Shown here piece after piece: positions 1 through 9,126 of a DNA stretch of 64,000 nucleotides (positions are counted from its first letter, which is position 1; every line of letters starts with the position of its first letter). The notes beneath the pieces are model-generated. The model was not told the origin of the DNA. It searched no databases and saw nothing but the letters and a program-made list of their open reading frames with translations. Source of the DNA: Burkholderiales bacterium (GTDB lineage Bacteria; Pseudomonadota; Gammaproteobacteria; Burkholderiales; Casimicrobiaceae); contig CAJPFI010000017.1 of NCBI GenBank assembly GCA_905339295.1, forward strand, positions 62,001 to 126,000, given 5' to 3'. The position numbers and the translations under genes were made by a program.

Positions 1-239
1 AGCCGCGAGCCGAACACGCCGCGATTGTAGTTGCGGCGCAGCTGCCAGAGCTGCCAGCCGACGAGCAGCATCAGGAGCGCCACCATCGCGAGGTTGATGA
101 CGACCAGCGTGTCGTAGCCGCGCGCGAACAGGTCGGTGTTCTCGGCGGCGGTCGCGAGCAGGAACAGCCCGATCGCCGACAGGCACGCCGACGCGAGCAG
201 GAGCCAGCGCAGTCCGCGCGAGGTCAGGATTCCGCTCAC
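1..239 (-). CDS. ntrY: NtrY-like nitrogen-regulation sensor histidine kinase, N-terminal fragment
   Basis: Only the first 79 or so codons lie in the window; the gene runs off the left edge. It starts with GTG at 239, and that codon overlaps the TGA of the preceding DUF4390 gene in the arrangement GTGA, so translation is probably coupled. Two hydrophobic segments (about residues 9-30 and 46-64) are separated by a short periplasmic loop and followed by a basic stretch (LRRNYNRG). This is the start expected of NtrY-type membrane kinases, which phosphorylate the NtrX response regulator. No kinase domain is visible here, so the assignment rests on these segments and on the rsmB-DUF4390-ntrY order known from Betaproteobacteria. 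Confidence 0.7.
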   Translation of the reverse strand, partial: MSGILTSRGLRWLLLASACLSAIGLFLLATAAENTDLFARGYDTLVVINLAMVALLMLLVGWQLWQLRRNYNRGVFGSR

Positions 240-841
240 GGCGTGAACGCAAAGCGCTGCCAGTCGCTCGCGAGCTGCCACTCGCGCGATGCGAGCGCGT
301 TGACCTGGAACGGCTTCGGCAACTGGTTCACGTCGAGCCGCAGCCGCACCGCGGCGTCGTAGCGCGTTCCCTGCGCGAGCTCGCTCGCTCGCGCGACGGG
401 ACGCGACGTCACGCGCCCGATCAGCCGCTCGACCTCGTCGATCGAGCCGAGCGTCTGCGCGAAGAGCCCGCTCGCGACGCGGTACTGCTGCGCGAGCGGC
501 GCGTAGGAAACACGCCAGGTCGTCGCCGCCGAGACCACCTTCTCGTCCAGCCAGTACCAGCGCGGCCGCGAGATCTCCACCTCGAGCACGAAGTAGAGCG
601 GAACGCCCTTGCGCAGCGCCTCCTCGAGCGTCGGGTTGAACGAGAACTCGAACTCGGCGTTGAGCAGGACCTCGCCGTCCTCGACGCGCAGTTCGGCGGC
701 CTTGCCGGGGATCACGTCGGCCCGCGCGGGCGGCGCCGGAACGAGCGCGGCGAGCGCGAGCGCCGCGGCCAGCGCGAGCGCGCGCCGGCGCGGCGGCGCG
801 GTCGGGAGATCGTCTCGGGTCGGTGGGGTCCGGGGCATCAT
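236..841 (-). CDS. DUF4390 family exported protein
   Basis: A 201-residue protein. It begins with a twin-Arg-containing basic stretch and a long Ala/Leu hydrophobic segment ending in PARA, which looks like a signal peptide (cleavage near residue 38). The mature part contains the family features GKAAELRVEDGEVLLNAEF and RPRWYWLDEK and ends in a Trp-rich tail. Function is unknown. The gene sits between rsmB (65 bp upstream) and the ntrY-like kinase (4-bp overlap), the usual betaproteobacterial context, so a link to envelope sensing by NtrY is possible but unproven. Two adjacent ATG codons (841 and 838) could each serve as start. Confidence 0.8.
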   Translation of the reverse strand: MMPRTPPTRDDLPTAPPRRRALALAAALALAALVPAPPARADVIPGKAAELRVEDGEVLLNAEFEFSFNPTLEEALRKGVPLYFVLEVEISRPRWYWLDEKVVSAATTWRVSYAPLAQQYRVASGLFAQTLGSIDEVERLIGRVTSRPVARASELAQGTRYDAAVRLRLDVNQLPKPFQVNALASREWQLASDWQRFAFTP

Positions 842-906
842 GACTGCATCGGAGAGGCCCCGCGGCGTGCGTCCGGCTCGCGCGATGCGCAATGCGCGGC
901 CCTGCG

Positions 907-2199
907 TCACGCCTTGCGGAATCGCGCGTAGAAGAAGCCGTCCTGATTGTGGCGTGCGCCCGGCAGCGAAGGCAAGAGTTGGCCCCCGGACGCCTCGACT
1001 TCCGGCGGGAAGACGAGCATTTCGCGCAACGCGTCGGGCGTGCGGGCCGCGAACGCGCCGGCCTGCGCCTCGTTCTCCTCGACGAACACCGAGCAGGTCG
1101 CGTAGAGAAGCGTGCCTCCGCGGGCGAGGCAGCCCCAGAGCGCGTCGAGCATCGCGTGCTGCGCGGCCGCGAGCGCCGCGACGTCGGACGCGCGCCGCAG
1201 CCACTTCACGTCGGGGTGCCGACGCACGATGCCCGACGCCGTGCACGGGACGTCCGCGAGGATCCGGTCGTAGGGACGTCCGTCCCACCACGAGGCGGGC
1301 GCCGCCGCGTCGCCCGCGAGCACCTGGACGCGATCGCTCGCGAGTCGGAGCCGCGCGAGGTTCTCGGCCACGCGCGCGAGCCGCAATCCGTCGGTGTCCA
1401 GCGCGGTCAGCTCGACCGAGGCGCGCTCCAGGATGTGCGTCGCCTTGCCGCCGGGGGCCGCGCAGGCGTCGAGCACGCGTTCCGCGTCGCGCGCCCCCAG
1501 CAACGGGGCGGCAAGCTGCGCGCCCGCGTCCTGCACCGAGAACGCGCCGTCGTCGAACCCCGGGAGCTCGCGCAGCGGCCGCGGCGGCGCGACGATCAGT
1601 CCGGCCTCGCCCACCGGCTCGCACGCGATCCCCTGCGCGGCGAATCGCGAGGCGAGCCCGTCTCGCGCGCCCATGCGCACGTTGGCTCGCAGCGTGAGGG
1701 GCGGATGCTCGTTGCCCGCGGCGAGGATCGCCTCCCAATGCGCCGGCCAGTCGGCGCGCACGCGCCCGATCCACCAGCGCGGATGCGACCAGCGCGCGAC
1801 CGGCGTCGACGATGCGCGCGCGAGCACCGCCTCGCGCTCTCGCAGGAAGCGGCGCAGCAGCGCGTTGGCGAGTCGCTTCGCCTGCGGACGCACCGCGTCG
1901 CCGGCGGCGTCGACCGCGCGATCGACGACCGCGTGGGGCTCAGCGCGCATGTGCTCGAGCTGGTAGATCGCGACCGCGAGGATCGCGACCAGCCTCTCGT
2001 CGCCCGGCGGCTTGTGCGCGAGCTCGCGCACGATCGCCTCCAGCGTGCCCCAGTGCCGCAGCGTGCCGTAGACGATCTCGCGCACGAACGCGCGCGCGGG
2101 CGTCGCCTCGGCACCGGACGCCTCGAGCGCACGGGCGAGCGTTGCGCCGTTCATCACGCGCAGGATCGCGTCGGCCGCCTGCCGTTGCGAAAGGTCCAT
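907..2199 (-). CDS. rsmB: 16S rRNA (cytosine-967-C5) methyltransferase RsmB
   Basis: 430 residues, the usual RsmB length. An N-terminal NusB-like RNA-binding region (about 1-140) precedes a Rossmann-fold SAM methyltransferase domain with the SAM loop DACAAPGGKATH. Both active-site cysteines of m5C methyltransferases are visible, in PCTASGIVRRHPDVKW and in YATCSVFVEENE. It transfers a methyl group from SAM to C967 of 16S rRNA. It follows fmt with 15 bp between stop and start, so def-fmt-rsmB probably form one transcript, as in most proteobacteria. Confidence 0.95.
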   Translation of the reverse strand: MDLSQRQAADAILRVMNGATLARALEASGAEATPARAFVREIVYGTLRHWGTLEAIVRELAHKPPGDERLVAILAVAIYQLEHMRAEPHAVVDRAVDAAGDAVRPQAKRLANALLRRFLREREAVLARASSTPVARWSHPRWWIGRVRADWPAHWEAILAAGNEHPPLTLRANVRMGARDGLASRFAAQGIACEPVGEAGLIVAPPRPLRELPGFDDGAFSVQDAGAQLAAPLLGARDAERVLDACAAPGGKATHILERASVELTALDTDGLRLARVAENLARLRLASDRVQVLAGDAAAPASWWDGRPYDRILADVPCTASGIVRRHPDVKWLRRASDVAALAAAQHAMLDALWGCLARGGTLLYATCSVFVEENEAQAGAFAARTPDALREMLVFPPEVEASGGQLLPSLPGARHNQDGFFYARFRKA

Positions 2200-2214
2200 C
2201 GGACGGTTGCCGGA

Positions 2215-3180
2215 CTACGCCGTCCCGGCGTCACCGGCGCCCAGCCGGGAGCCCGCCGCAAGGGCCCGCCCCGCCGCGAACGCCGCGGCCGACATGCGGC
2301 GGCCGCCGGCCGGCTGGACGTCCTGGAGGCGCAGCGCACCGCCGCCCGCGTCGTCCCCGCAGGCGACATCGATGCCGGAAGCGGAGATTGCGAGGACCGT
2401 TCCGGGCTCGGCCCGCGCGCGTCGTTCGACCGGCTCCGCGCGCAAGACCTTGAGCGGCTCGCCGCCGAACGTGGCGTGCGCCCCGGGCACCGGGTCATAG
2501 GCGCGTACCTGCCGGTCGAGCGCGTCGGCGGGGCGCGTCCAGTCGATCGCCGCGTCGCGGCGGCCGATCTTCGGCGCGTAGGTCGCCCCGTCGGCCGGCT
2601 GGGGCGTCGACGCGAGCCGCCCGTCGCGCTCGAGGCGGGCGAGGACCGCGACGATCGCATGCGCGCCCGCGTCGGCGAGCCGGTCGTGCAGCGACGCCGA
2701 CGTCTCGCGCGGGCCGATCGGCACATCGACGGTCTCGATCATCGGCCCGGTGTCGAGCCCGGCGTCCATCTGCATGATCGTCACGCCGGTGGACCGGTCG
2801 CCCGCCTCGATCGCGCGGGCGATCGGCGCCGCGCCCCGCCACCGGGGGAGCTTCGATGCATGGATGTTGACGCAGCCGTGGCGTGGCCAGCCGAGGATCG
2901 CCTCGGGCAGGATCAGCCCGTAGGCGGCGACCACCAGGACGTCGAGCGGGATCGCGAGTGCCGCGGCGCGGCCCTCCGCGGACTTGAGCGTGGCCGGCTG
3001 CAGGACCGTGAGGCCCAGCGAGCCGGCCAGCGCCTTGACGGGCGAGGGCTCGAGCCTGAGGCCTCGTCCACTCGGACGATCGGGCTGCGCGAGGACGACC
3101 GGTATCGTGAACCCGGCGCGGGCGATCGCCTCGAGCGCCCGGGCGGCGAACGCGGGAGTGCCGGCGAAGCCGACGCGCAT
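2215..3180 (-). CDS. fmt: Methionyl-tRNA formyltransferase
   Basis: 321 residues. It begins MRVGFAGTPAFAARALEAI, the typical start of the formyl-transferase domain. It carries the conserved NIHASKLPRWRGAAPI catalytic region (Asn/His) and DTGPMI, with the smaller C-terminal OB-like domain from about residue 205. It formylates the amino group of Met on initiator tRNA using 10-formyl-tetrahydrofolate. It lies 21 bp downstream of def; the pair acts at the two ends of the N-formyl-Met cycle. Confidence 0.96.
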   Translation of the reverse strand: MRVGFAGTPAFAARALEAIARAGFTIPVVLAQPDRPSGRGLRLEPSPVKALAGSLGLTVLQPATLKSAEGRAAALAIPLDVLVVAAYGLILPEAILGWPRHGCVNIHASKLPRWRGAAPIARAIEAGDRSTGVTIMQMDAGLDTGPMIETVDVPIGPRETSASLHDRLADAGAHAIVAVLARLERDGRLASTPQPADGATYAPKIGRRDAAIDWTRPADALDRQVRAYDPVPGAHATFGGEPLKVLRAEPVERRARAEPGTVLAISASGIDVACGDDAGGGALRLQDVQPAGGRRMSAAAFAAGRALAAGSRLGAGDAGTA

Positions 3181-3201
3181 CGCGCGAAACGGCCCGCCGC
3201 G

Positions 3202-3702
3202 CTACCCGGCGAGCCGCTGCTTCTTGCGCAGCCTGCCGGTGAGCCGCGTCCGCTTGAGCGGTGACAGGTAGTCGACGAAGACCTTGCCCACCAGGTGGTC
3301 CATTTCATGCTGGATGCACACCGCGAGCAACCCCTCGGCGTCCAGTTCGAAGGGTTTCCCGTCGACGCCGGTCGCCCGGACGCGCACGCGCGCGGCGCGG
3401 ACGACCTTGTCGTAGTAGCCGGGCACCGACAGGCAGCCCTCCTCGCACTCGGCCTCGCCCTCGGCGAAGAGGATCTCGGGATCGATGAACACGCGCAGCT
3501 CGTCACGGGTTTCCGAAATGTCCATGACAATCACGCGCTTGTGCACGTCCACCTGGGTCGCGGCCAGCCCGATCCCGGGCGCCGCGTACATCGTTTCGGC
3601 CATGTCGCCAACGAGGCGCCGGATGTCCGGCGTGACCTTCCGGACGGGGACGGCGACCTTCCGGAGGCGCGGGTCGGGGTACTCGAGGATCGGAAGCAGC
3701 AT
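3202..3702 (-). CDS. def: Peptide deformylase
   Basis: 166 residues. All three deformylase motifs are present in order: GIGLAATQ (about 45-52), EGCLSVP with the metal-binding Cys, and QHEMDHLVG with the two metal-binding His and the catalytic Glu. It removes the N-formyl group from nascent proteins. It is the first gene of the minus-strand def-fmt-rsmB unit and is divergent from the LysM gene starting 105 bp away, so the 3703-3806 gap should hold promoters for both directions. Confidence 0.97.
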   Translation of the reverse strand: MLLPILEYPDPRLRKVAVPVRKVTPDIRRLVGDMAETMYAAPGIGLAATQVDVHKRVIVMDISETRDELRVFIDPEILFAEGEAECEEGCLSVPGYYDKVVRAARVRVRATGVDGKPFELDAEGLLAVCIQHEMDHLVGKVFVDYLSPLKRTRLTGRLRKKQRLAG

Positions 3703-3806
3703 GTCTGCTGGACAAATGCATGTGCCGGATGCAGAATCGTCGGCAAGTCCTTATTTTGCGGCGGTTTAGGACATTCGCAAGACCCGCACCGCACGGAAGA
3801 GGTCTT

Positions 3807-4922
3807 ATGCGTCAACAGTTTAGCATGGGGAGGCGCCTCGCCCTCGCGCTCGTCGCCGGAGCGATCCTCGCCCCTCGCCCACTGCTCGCCGCCGACCCGG
3901 TCGCGATCGCCGACAATGCGCCGTCGTCGTACACGGTGCAAAAAGGCGACACCCTGTGGGCCATTTCCGGCCGGTTCCTCAAGGACCCGTGGCGATGGCC
4001 CGACGTATGGCGGATGAACCGCGAGCAGATCCGCAACCCGCACCGGATCTACCCGGGCGACGTGATCTCGCTCGACTACACGTCCGACGGCCAGCCGCGA
4101 CTGTCGATCGCGAGGAGTGCGGTGTCGGGCGAGGACCGCATGTCGCCCCGCGTCCGCACCGAGCCGATCGACGCGCAGGCGATCCCCAGCATTCCGCCCG
4201 GCGACATCGAGCCCTACCTGACGCGGCCGGTGATCACCGACGAGCCTGGGCTCGCGGACACCCCCGAGATCGTCGAGGGGCGCGACCGTGCGCGCGTCGT
4301 GCGCGGCGAGGGCGACCGGGTCTATGTCGTAGGCCTCGACCCGAAGCTGGGCGACCGCTGGCAGATCTACCGTCCGGGACGGGCGCTCGTCGCGCCGTCG
4401 GGCGAGGTGCTGGGCTACGAGAACCGCTACATCGGCGCGATCCGTGTCGATCGATTCGCCGACGTGTCGACCGTGCACATCACCAATGCGGTCGAGGAAG
4501 TGTTCATCGGCGATCGGCTGCTGCCGGTCCCGCGCGAGACGCTGATCAACTACGTTCCGCACGCGCCGGAGGCCGCGGTCGAGGGCCGCATCATCGCGTC
4601 ATACCGCAATGCCAGCGAGATGGGCCGCGGTTCGATCGTCGCGCTCGATCTCGGCGCGCGCAACGGCATGGAAGTCGGCCATGTGCTGGCGATCTACAAG
4701 ACCGTGCCGCAGATCAACGACCCGCGCCCGGACAAGGACCCGCCGCTGATGCTGCGGTTCCTCGACCAGACGACCACGTTCCTGCCGCAGAAGAAGCTCT
4801 CGGTTCCCGACGAGCGCGTGGGACTGTTGTTCGTGTTCCGCGTGTTCGACAAGGTCGCGTACGCCATGCTGCTCAACACGACCGATCCGGTCGTGGTGGG
4901 CGACGCGGTCCGGCGGCCGTAG
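3807..4922 (+). CDS. LysM-domain exported protein
   Basis: 371 residues from an ATG preceded by GGAAGAGG; an upstream in-frame extension lacks such a site. A signal peptide (about 1-28, ending LLAADP) is followed by one LysM peptidoglycan-binding domain: YTVQKGDTLWAISGRFLKD, then the Asn/Pro-rich half ending in YPGDVISL, about residues 33-82. The remaining 280 residues have no domain I recognise but contain repeated GDR/GDRVYV elements. The gene sits between def and dprA, as in other Betaproteobacteria. A cell-wall-associated role is inferred from LysM; no catalytic domain is seen. Confidence 0.85.
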   Translation: MRQQFSMGRRLALALVAGAILAPRPLLAADPVAIADNAPSSYTVQKGDTLWAISGRFLKDPWRWPDVWRMNREQIRNPHRIYPGDVISLDYTSDGQPRLSIARSAVSGEDRMSPRVRTEPIDAQAIPSIPPGDIEPYLTRPVITDEPGLADTPEIVEGRDRARVVRGEGDRVYVVGLDPKLGDRWQIYRPGRALVAPSGEVLGYENRYIGAIRVDRFADVSTVHITNAVEEVFIGDRLLPVPRETLINYVPHAPEAAVEGRIIASYRNASEMGRGSIVALDLGARNGMEVGHVLAIYKTVPQINDPRPDKDPPLMLRFLDQTTTFLPQKKLSVPDERVGLLFVFRVFDKVAYAMLLNTTDPVVVGDAVRRP

Positions 4923-4950
4923 CGCGCCCGCGGCGCAGGGCGCCGCGACG

Positions 4951-6039
4951 ATGAACCTGGCCGAGCGCGCCGAGGCCTGGGCCGCGATCGCCGCGGCCGC
5001 GCTGCCCACGCCCGCCGTGGTCGCGCTGCTCAAGGCCTTCGGGTCGCCCGAGGCGGTGATCGCGGCCTCGCGCGCGAGCGTTGCGGCCGTGGCGGGCGCC
5101 GCCGCCGGCGCGCGGCTCGCCGACCGCGATCCCGAACGGGCCGCGGCCACGCGCGCATGGCTCGCCGATCCGGCGCACCGCCTGCTGTCGTGGGACGACG
5201 AGGCCTACCCTCGCACGCTCCTCGAGTTGCCCGATCCGCCGCCGGTGCTCTTCGCCCTCGGGAACACCGGCCTGCTCTCGCGCGCGGCGATCGCGATCGT
5301 CGGCAGCCGGCAGGCGACGCCGCAGGGCGTCGAGGACGCCTGCGCGTTCGCGCGCACACTCGCCGAGGCGGGGCTCACCGTCGTCTCGGGCCTCGCGCAG
5401 GGGATCGACGCCGCCGCGCATCGCGGCGCGCTCGCCACCGCGGCGTCGACGATCGCCGTCATGGGCACCGGCCCCGACCGCATCTACCCCGCGAGCCAGC
5501 GCGACCTCGCCCACGCGATCGCCGCGCGCGGATGCATCGTCACGCAGTTCGCGCCCGGGACGCCCCCGCTCAAGGCCCACTTCCCGCAGCGCAACCGGAT
5601 CATCTCGGGACTGGCGAAGGGGGTGCTTGTGGTCGAGGCCGCGCCGCACTCCGGTTCGCTGATCACCGCGCGCCTCGCGGCCGAACAGGGGCGCGACGTG
5701 TTCGCGGTGCCGGGCTCGATCCACTCGCCGCTGTCCAAGGGCCCGCACCGCCTGATCCGCGACGGCGCGAAGCTCGTCGAGACCGCCCAGGACGTGCTCT
5801 CGGAACTGGGACTCGCGTCCGGGGGCCCGGCCGACGCGGGCGCCGCCGCCGGGACTCCGGACGGCGATCCCGTGCGCGACCGCCTGCTGGGCGCGATGGG
5901 GCACGGGCCGGTGGACCTCGACCGGCTGGTCGGCCGCACCGGTCTCGCCGCCGAGGCGATCGCCGCGGCGCTCGTGCATCTCGAGATCGACGGCCGCGTC
6001 TCGTCGCTGCCAGGCGGCCGCTGGGAGCGCCGCCGCTGA
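4951..6039 (+). CDS. dprA: DNA-processing protein DprA (Smf)
   Basis: 362 residues, close to E. coli Smf. An N-terminal helical region is followed by the Rossmann-like DprA domain with GSRQATPQGV, SGLAQGIDAAAHRGAL, GTGPDRIYPASQRDL and FPQRNRIISGL, then a C-terminal winged-helix-like tail. DprA protects incoming single-stranded DNA during natural transformation and loads RecA. Conservation of the whole protein fits a functional gene, although other competence genes are not in the window. It lies 28 bp after the LysM gene. Confidence 0.95.
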   Translation: MNLAERAEAWAAIAAAALPTPAVVALLKAFGSPEAVIAASRASVAAVAGAAAGARLADRDPERAAATRAWLADPAHRLLSWDDEAYPRTLLELPDPPPVLFALGNTGLLSRAAIAIVGSRQATPQGVEDACAFARTLAEAGLTVVSGLAQGIDAAAHRGALATAASTIAVMGTGPDRIYPASQRDLAHAIAARGCIVTQFAPGTPPLKAHFPQRNRIISGLAKGVLVVEAAPHSGSLITARLAAEQGRDVFAVPGSIHSPLSKGPHRLIRDGAKLVETAQDVLSELGLASGGPADAGAAAGTPDGDPVRDRLLGAMGHGPVDLDRLVGRTGLAAEAIAAALVHLEIDGRVSSLPGGRWERRR

Positions 6040-6137
6040 CCTCGCGCGCGCATGCGCGCGAGCGCACGCGCAGGTAAGCTTCCTTGCCCGTTCGCGAGCT
6101 CCTTCTGTAGTATCCGGCCTCCTTCGCCGACGCCCAC

Positions 6138-9050
6138 ATGGCCAAACGACTCGTCATCGCCGAGAAACCGTCCGTCGCCGCCGACATCGCGCGCGCGCTC
6201 GGCGGCTACACGCGCCAGGGCGACTATTTCGAGCGCGACGACTCCATCGTGGCGGCGGCCGTCGGCCACCTGCTCGAGATCGGGATGCCGGAGGACGAGG
6301 AGGTCAAGCGCGGCAAATGGACGTTCGCGCACCTGCCCGCGATCCCGTCCGCGTTCGCGCTGAAGCCGATCGAGAAGTCCGAGGACCGCCTCAAGACGCT
6401 GCTGCGGCTGATCAAGCGCAAGGACGTGGGGTCGATCGTGAACGCCTGCGACGCGGGGCGCGAAGGCGAGCTCATCTTCCGCTATCTGATCCAGTACGCG
6501 AAGACCGACAAGCCGATCCGCCGGCTGTGGCTGCAGTCGATGACCCCGGCGGCGATCCGCGAAGGCTTCGAGACGCTGCGCGACGACGCCGCGATGCTGC
6601 CGCTCGCCGACGCCGCGAAGTGCCGTTCCGAGTCCGACTGGCTCGTGGGAATCAACGGCACGCGCGCGATGACCGCGTTCAACTCGAAGGCGGGCGGCTT
6701 CCAGCTCACCACGGTCGGCCGGGTGCAGACGCCCACGCTCGCGATCCTGGTCGACCGCGAGGAGAGGATCCGCGCCTTCGTGCCGCGCGACTACTGGGAG
6801 ATCATCGGCACGTTCCGCGCGGCGGCCGGCGAGTACGCGGGCCGCTGGTTCGACGAGGCGTTCCGCAGGCCGGAGGCCGATCCCGACGCGCGTGCCGAGC
6901 GCCTTTGGGACGATGCGAAGGCGCAGGCGATCGCCGCGAGGTGCGCCGGCAGGCCGGGCGTGGTGAGCGAGGAGTCGAAGCCGTCGACGCAGAGCCCGCC
7001 GCTGCTCTACGACCTGACCACGCTGCAGCGCGAGGCGAACGGCCGCTTCGGCTTCTCGGCGCGCACGACGCTCTCGCTCGCGCAGGCGCTCTACGAGAAG
7101 CACAAGGCGCTGACCTACCCGCGCACCGACGCGCGCGCGCTGCCCGAGGACTACCTCGGCACCGTGAGGAAGACGCTCGAGATGCTCGGCGAGACCGCCG
7201 CGTACGGCACGCACGCGCGCCGCGTGCTGAAGGAGAAGTGGGTCCGGCCGAACAAGCGCATCTTCGACAACGCGAAGATCTCCGACCACTTCGCGATCAT
7301 CCCGACGCTCGCCACGCCGAAGCACCTCTCCGAGCACGAGCAGAGGCTCTACGACTTCGTCGTCAAGCGCTTCCTCGCGGTGTTCCATCCCGCGGCCGAG
7401 TTCCTCGTGACCACGCGCATCACGCGCGTCGAGGGCGAGCCGTTCAAGACCGAGGGCAAGGTGCTGGTCGAGCCGGGCTGGCTCGCGGTCTACGGGAAGG
7501 AAGCCGCAGGCGAGGACGCGTCGCTCGTTCCGGTCAAGCCGAACGAGAAGGTCGCGACCGCGAAGGTGGACGTCCAGAAGCAGACGACGCGCCCGCCGCC
7601 CCGCTACAACGAGGGCACGCTGCTCTCGGCGATGGAGGGCGCCGGCAAGTCGATCGAGGACGAGGAGCTGCGCGAGGCGATGCGCGAGAAGGGCCTGGGC
7701 ACGCCGGCCACGCGCGCGCAGATCATCGAGGGCCTGATCGGCGAGCGCTACGTCCACCGCGAGGGCCGGGAGCTGATCCCGACGGCCAAGGCGTTCTCGC
7801 TGATGACGCTGCTGCACGGGCTCGGCGTGCCCGAGTTGTTCAGCCCCGAGCTCACCGCCGACTGGGAGTTCCAGCTCGCCCAGATGGAGCGCGGCAAGCT
7901 CAAGCGTGCGGCGTTCATGAAGGAGATCGTCGCGATGACGAAGCGCATCGTCGCGCAGGCGAAGAACTACGAGAGCGACACGATCCCCGGCGACTTCGCG
8001 ACGCTCGCCGCGCCGTGCCCGAAGTGCGGCGGCGAGGTGCACGAGAAGTACCGCAAGTTCCAGTGCGTCGAATGCGATTTCGGCTTCTGGAAGATCATGG
8101 GCGGGCGGCAGCTCGAGCCGGACGAGGCCGACCGCCTGCTCCGCGAGCGCGAGATCGGCCCGCTCGACGGCTTCCGCAGCCGGCTCGGGCGGCCGTTCAG
8201 CGCGAAGCTCCGGCTGAACGATGCGAACGAGGTCGAATTCGACTTCGGGCCGCGCAACGGCGACGACGACGGCGAAGTGCCGGACTTCTCGGGCCAGGAC
8301 CCGCTCGGCAAGTGCCCGAAGTGCGGCAATCGCGTGTTCGAGACGCCTGCCGCATACGCGTGCGAGCGCGCGGTGGGTCCGGAGAAGACTTGCGACTTCC
8401 GCTCGGGACGCACGATCCTGCAGCGCGTCGTCGAGCGGGCGCAGATGGAGAAGCTGCTCGCCACCGGCAGGTCCGACCTCCTGCAGTTCGTGTCCGCGCG
8501 CACGCGCCGCCCGTTCTCCGCGTTCCTCGTGCGCCAGCCCGACGGCGCGGTCGGCTTCGAGTTCGAGAAGAAGGAGCGCCGCGCCGGCGCGCGCGGCGCC
8601 CGTTCGGCGCCGGCGGCGACCAGGGTGCTGGGCAAGCATCCCAAGGACGGCAAGCCGGTCGAGGTCTATGCCGGCCGCTACGGCCCGTACGTGAAGCACG
8701 GCGATGTCAACGCCACGATTCCCGAGCGCGAGCGCGCCGACACGATCACGCTCGACGAAGCGGTCGCGCTCGTCGACGAGAAGGCGGGACGATCGCCGTC
8801 GAGGCCCGCGCGCGCCACCGCGAAGGCGCGCGGGGTCGCGCGCGAACCGTCGCCGCCGGCGCGCAAGCGCACCGCCCGGTCGCCGTCGGCCGGCGCCGCC
8901 ACGCCTGCCGCGCGGGTGCCGCGGACCGCTACGGCGAAGACCGCCGTGAAGACGCCGCGCGGCACCGCGAAGGCGCGCACCGCGGCCGCGAGCCCGCGCG
9001 CGACGCCCGGGCCCCACACGGCGAAGAAGCGCTCGTCGCGCGGCAAGTGA
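6138..9050 (+). CDS. topB: DNA topoisomerase III (type IA)
   Basis: 970 residues. The N-terminal TOPRIM domain (MAKRLVIAEKPSVAADIARAL, then DAGREGELIFR) is followed by the type IA core with the catalytic Tyr in the LTYPRTDARALP motif near residue 326. C-terminal zinc-ribbon-like modules follow: CPKC...CVEC near residue 627, and a second CPKCG pair with a degenerate partner near 728. Then comes a Topo_C repeat-like segment (LGKHPKDGKPVEVYAGRYGPY). The last 90 or so residues form a low-complexity Lys/Arg/Ala/Pro tail that probably binds DNA non-specifically. It relaxes and decatenates DNA by single-strand passage. The length exceeds E. coli TopB (653 aa) because of the zinc modules and tail. 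Confidence 0.93.
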   Translation: MAKRLVIAEKPSVAADIARALGGYTRQGDYFERDDSIVAAAVGHLLEIGMPEDEEVKRGKWTFAHLPAIPSAFALKPIEKSEDRLKTLLRLIKRKDVGSIVNACDAGREGELIFRYLIQYAKTDKPIRRLWLQSMTPAAIREGFETLRDDAAMLPLADAAKCRSESDWLVGINGTRAMTAFNSKAGGFQLTTVGRVQTPTLAILVDREERIRAFVPRDYWEIIGTFRAAAGEYAGRWFDEAFRRPEADPDARAERLWDDAKAQAIAARCAGRPGVVSEESKPSTQSPPLLYDLTTLQREANGRFGFSARTTLSLAQALYEKHKALTYPRTDARALPEDYLGTVRKTLEMLGETAAYGTHARRVLKEKWVRPNKRIFDNAKISDHFAIIPTLATPKHLSEHEQRLYDFVVKRFLAVFHPAAEFLVTTRITRVEGEPFKTEGKVLVEPGWLAVYGKEAAGEDASLVPVKPNEKVATAKVDVQKQTTRPPPRYNEGTLLSAMEGAGKSIEDEELREAMREKGLGTPATRAQIIEGLIGERYVHREGRELIPTAKAFSLMTLLHGLGVPELFSPELTADWEFQLAQMERGKLKRAAFMKEIVAMTKRIVAQAKNYESDTIPGDFATLAAPCPKCGGEVHEKYRKFQCVECDFGFWKIMGGRQLEPDEADRLLREREIGPLDGFRSRLGRPFSAKLRLNDANEVEFDFGPRNGDDDGEVPDFSGQDPLGKCPKCGNRVFETPAAYACERAVGPEKTCDFRSGRTILQRVVERAQMEKLLATGRSDLLQFVSARTRRPFSAFLVRQPDGAVGFEFEKKERRAGARGARSAPAATRVLGKHPKDGKPVEVYAGRYGPYVKHGDVNATIPERERADTITLDEAVALVDEKAGRSPSRPARATAKARGVAREPSPPARKRTARSPSAGAATPAARVPRTATAKTAVKTPRGTAKARTAAASPRATPGPHTAKKRSSRGK

Positions 9051-9126
9051 CGAGCGCGCACGATTCGGCGCGGTCGCGCGCGTGCGCCGGGCACGCACCG
9101 CGCCCCGCCGGCGAACAGGGCCGTCG

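Noticed and set aside
892-3264. A 790-codon plus-strand frame opposite rsmB and fmt
   Set aside because: Antisense shadow of two conserved genes, with His/Arg-rich low-complexity translation.
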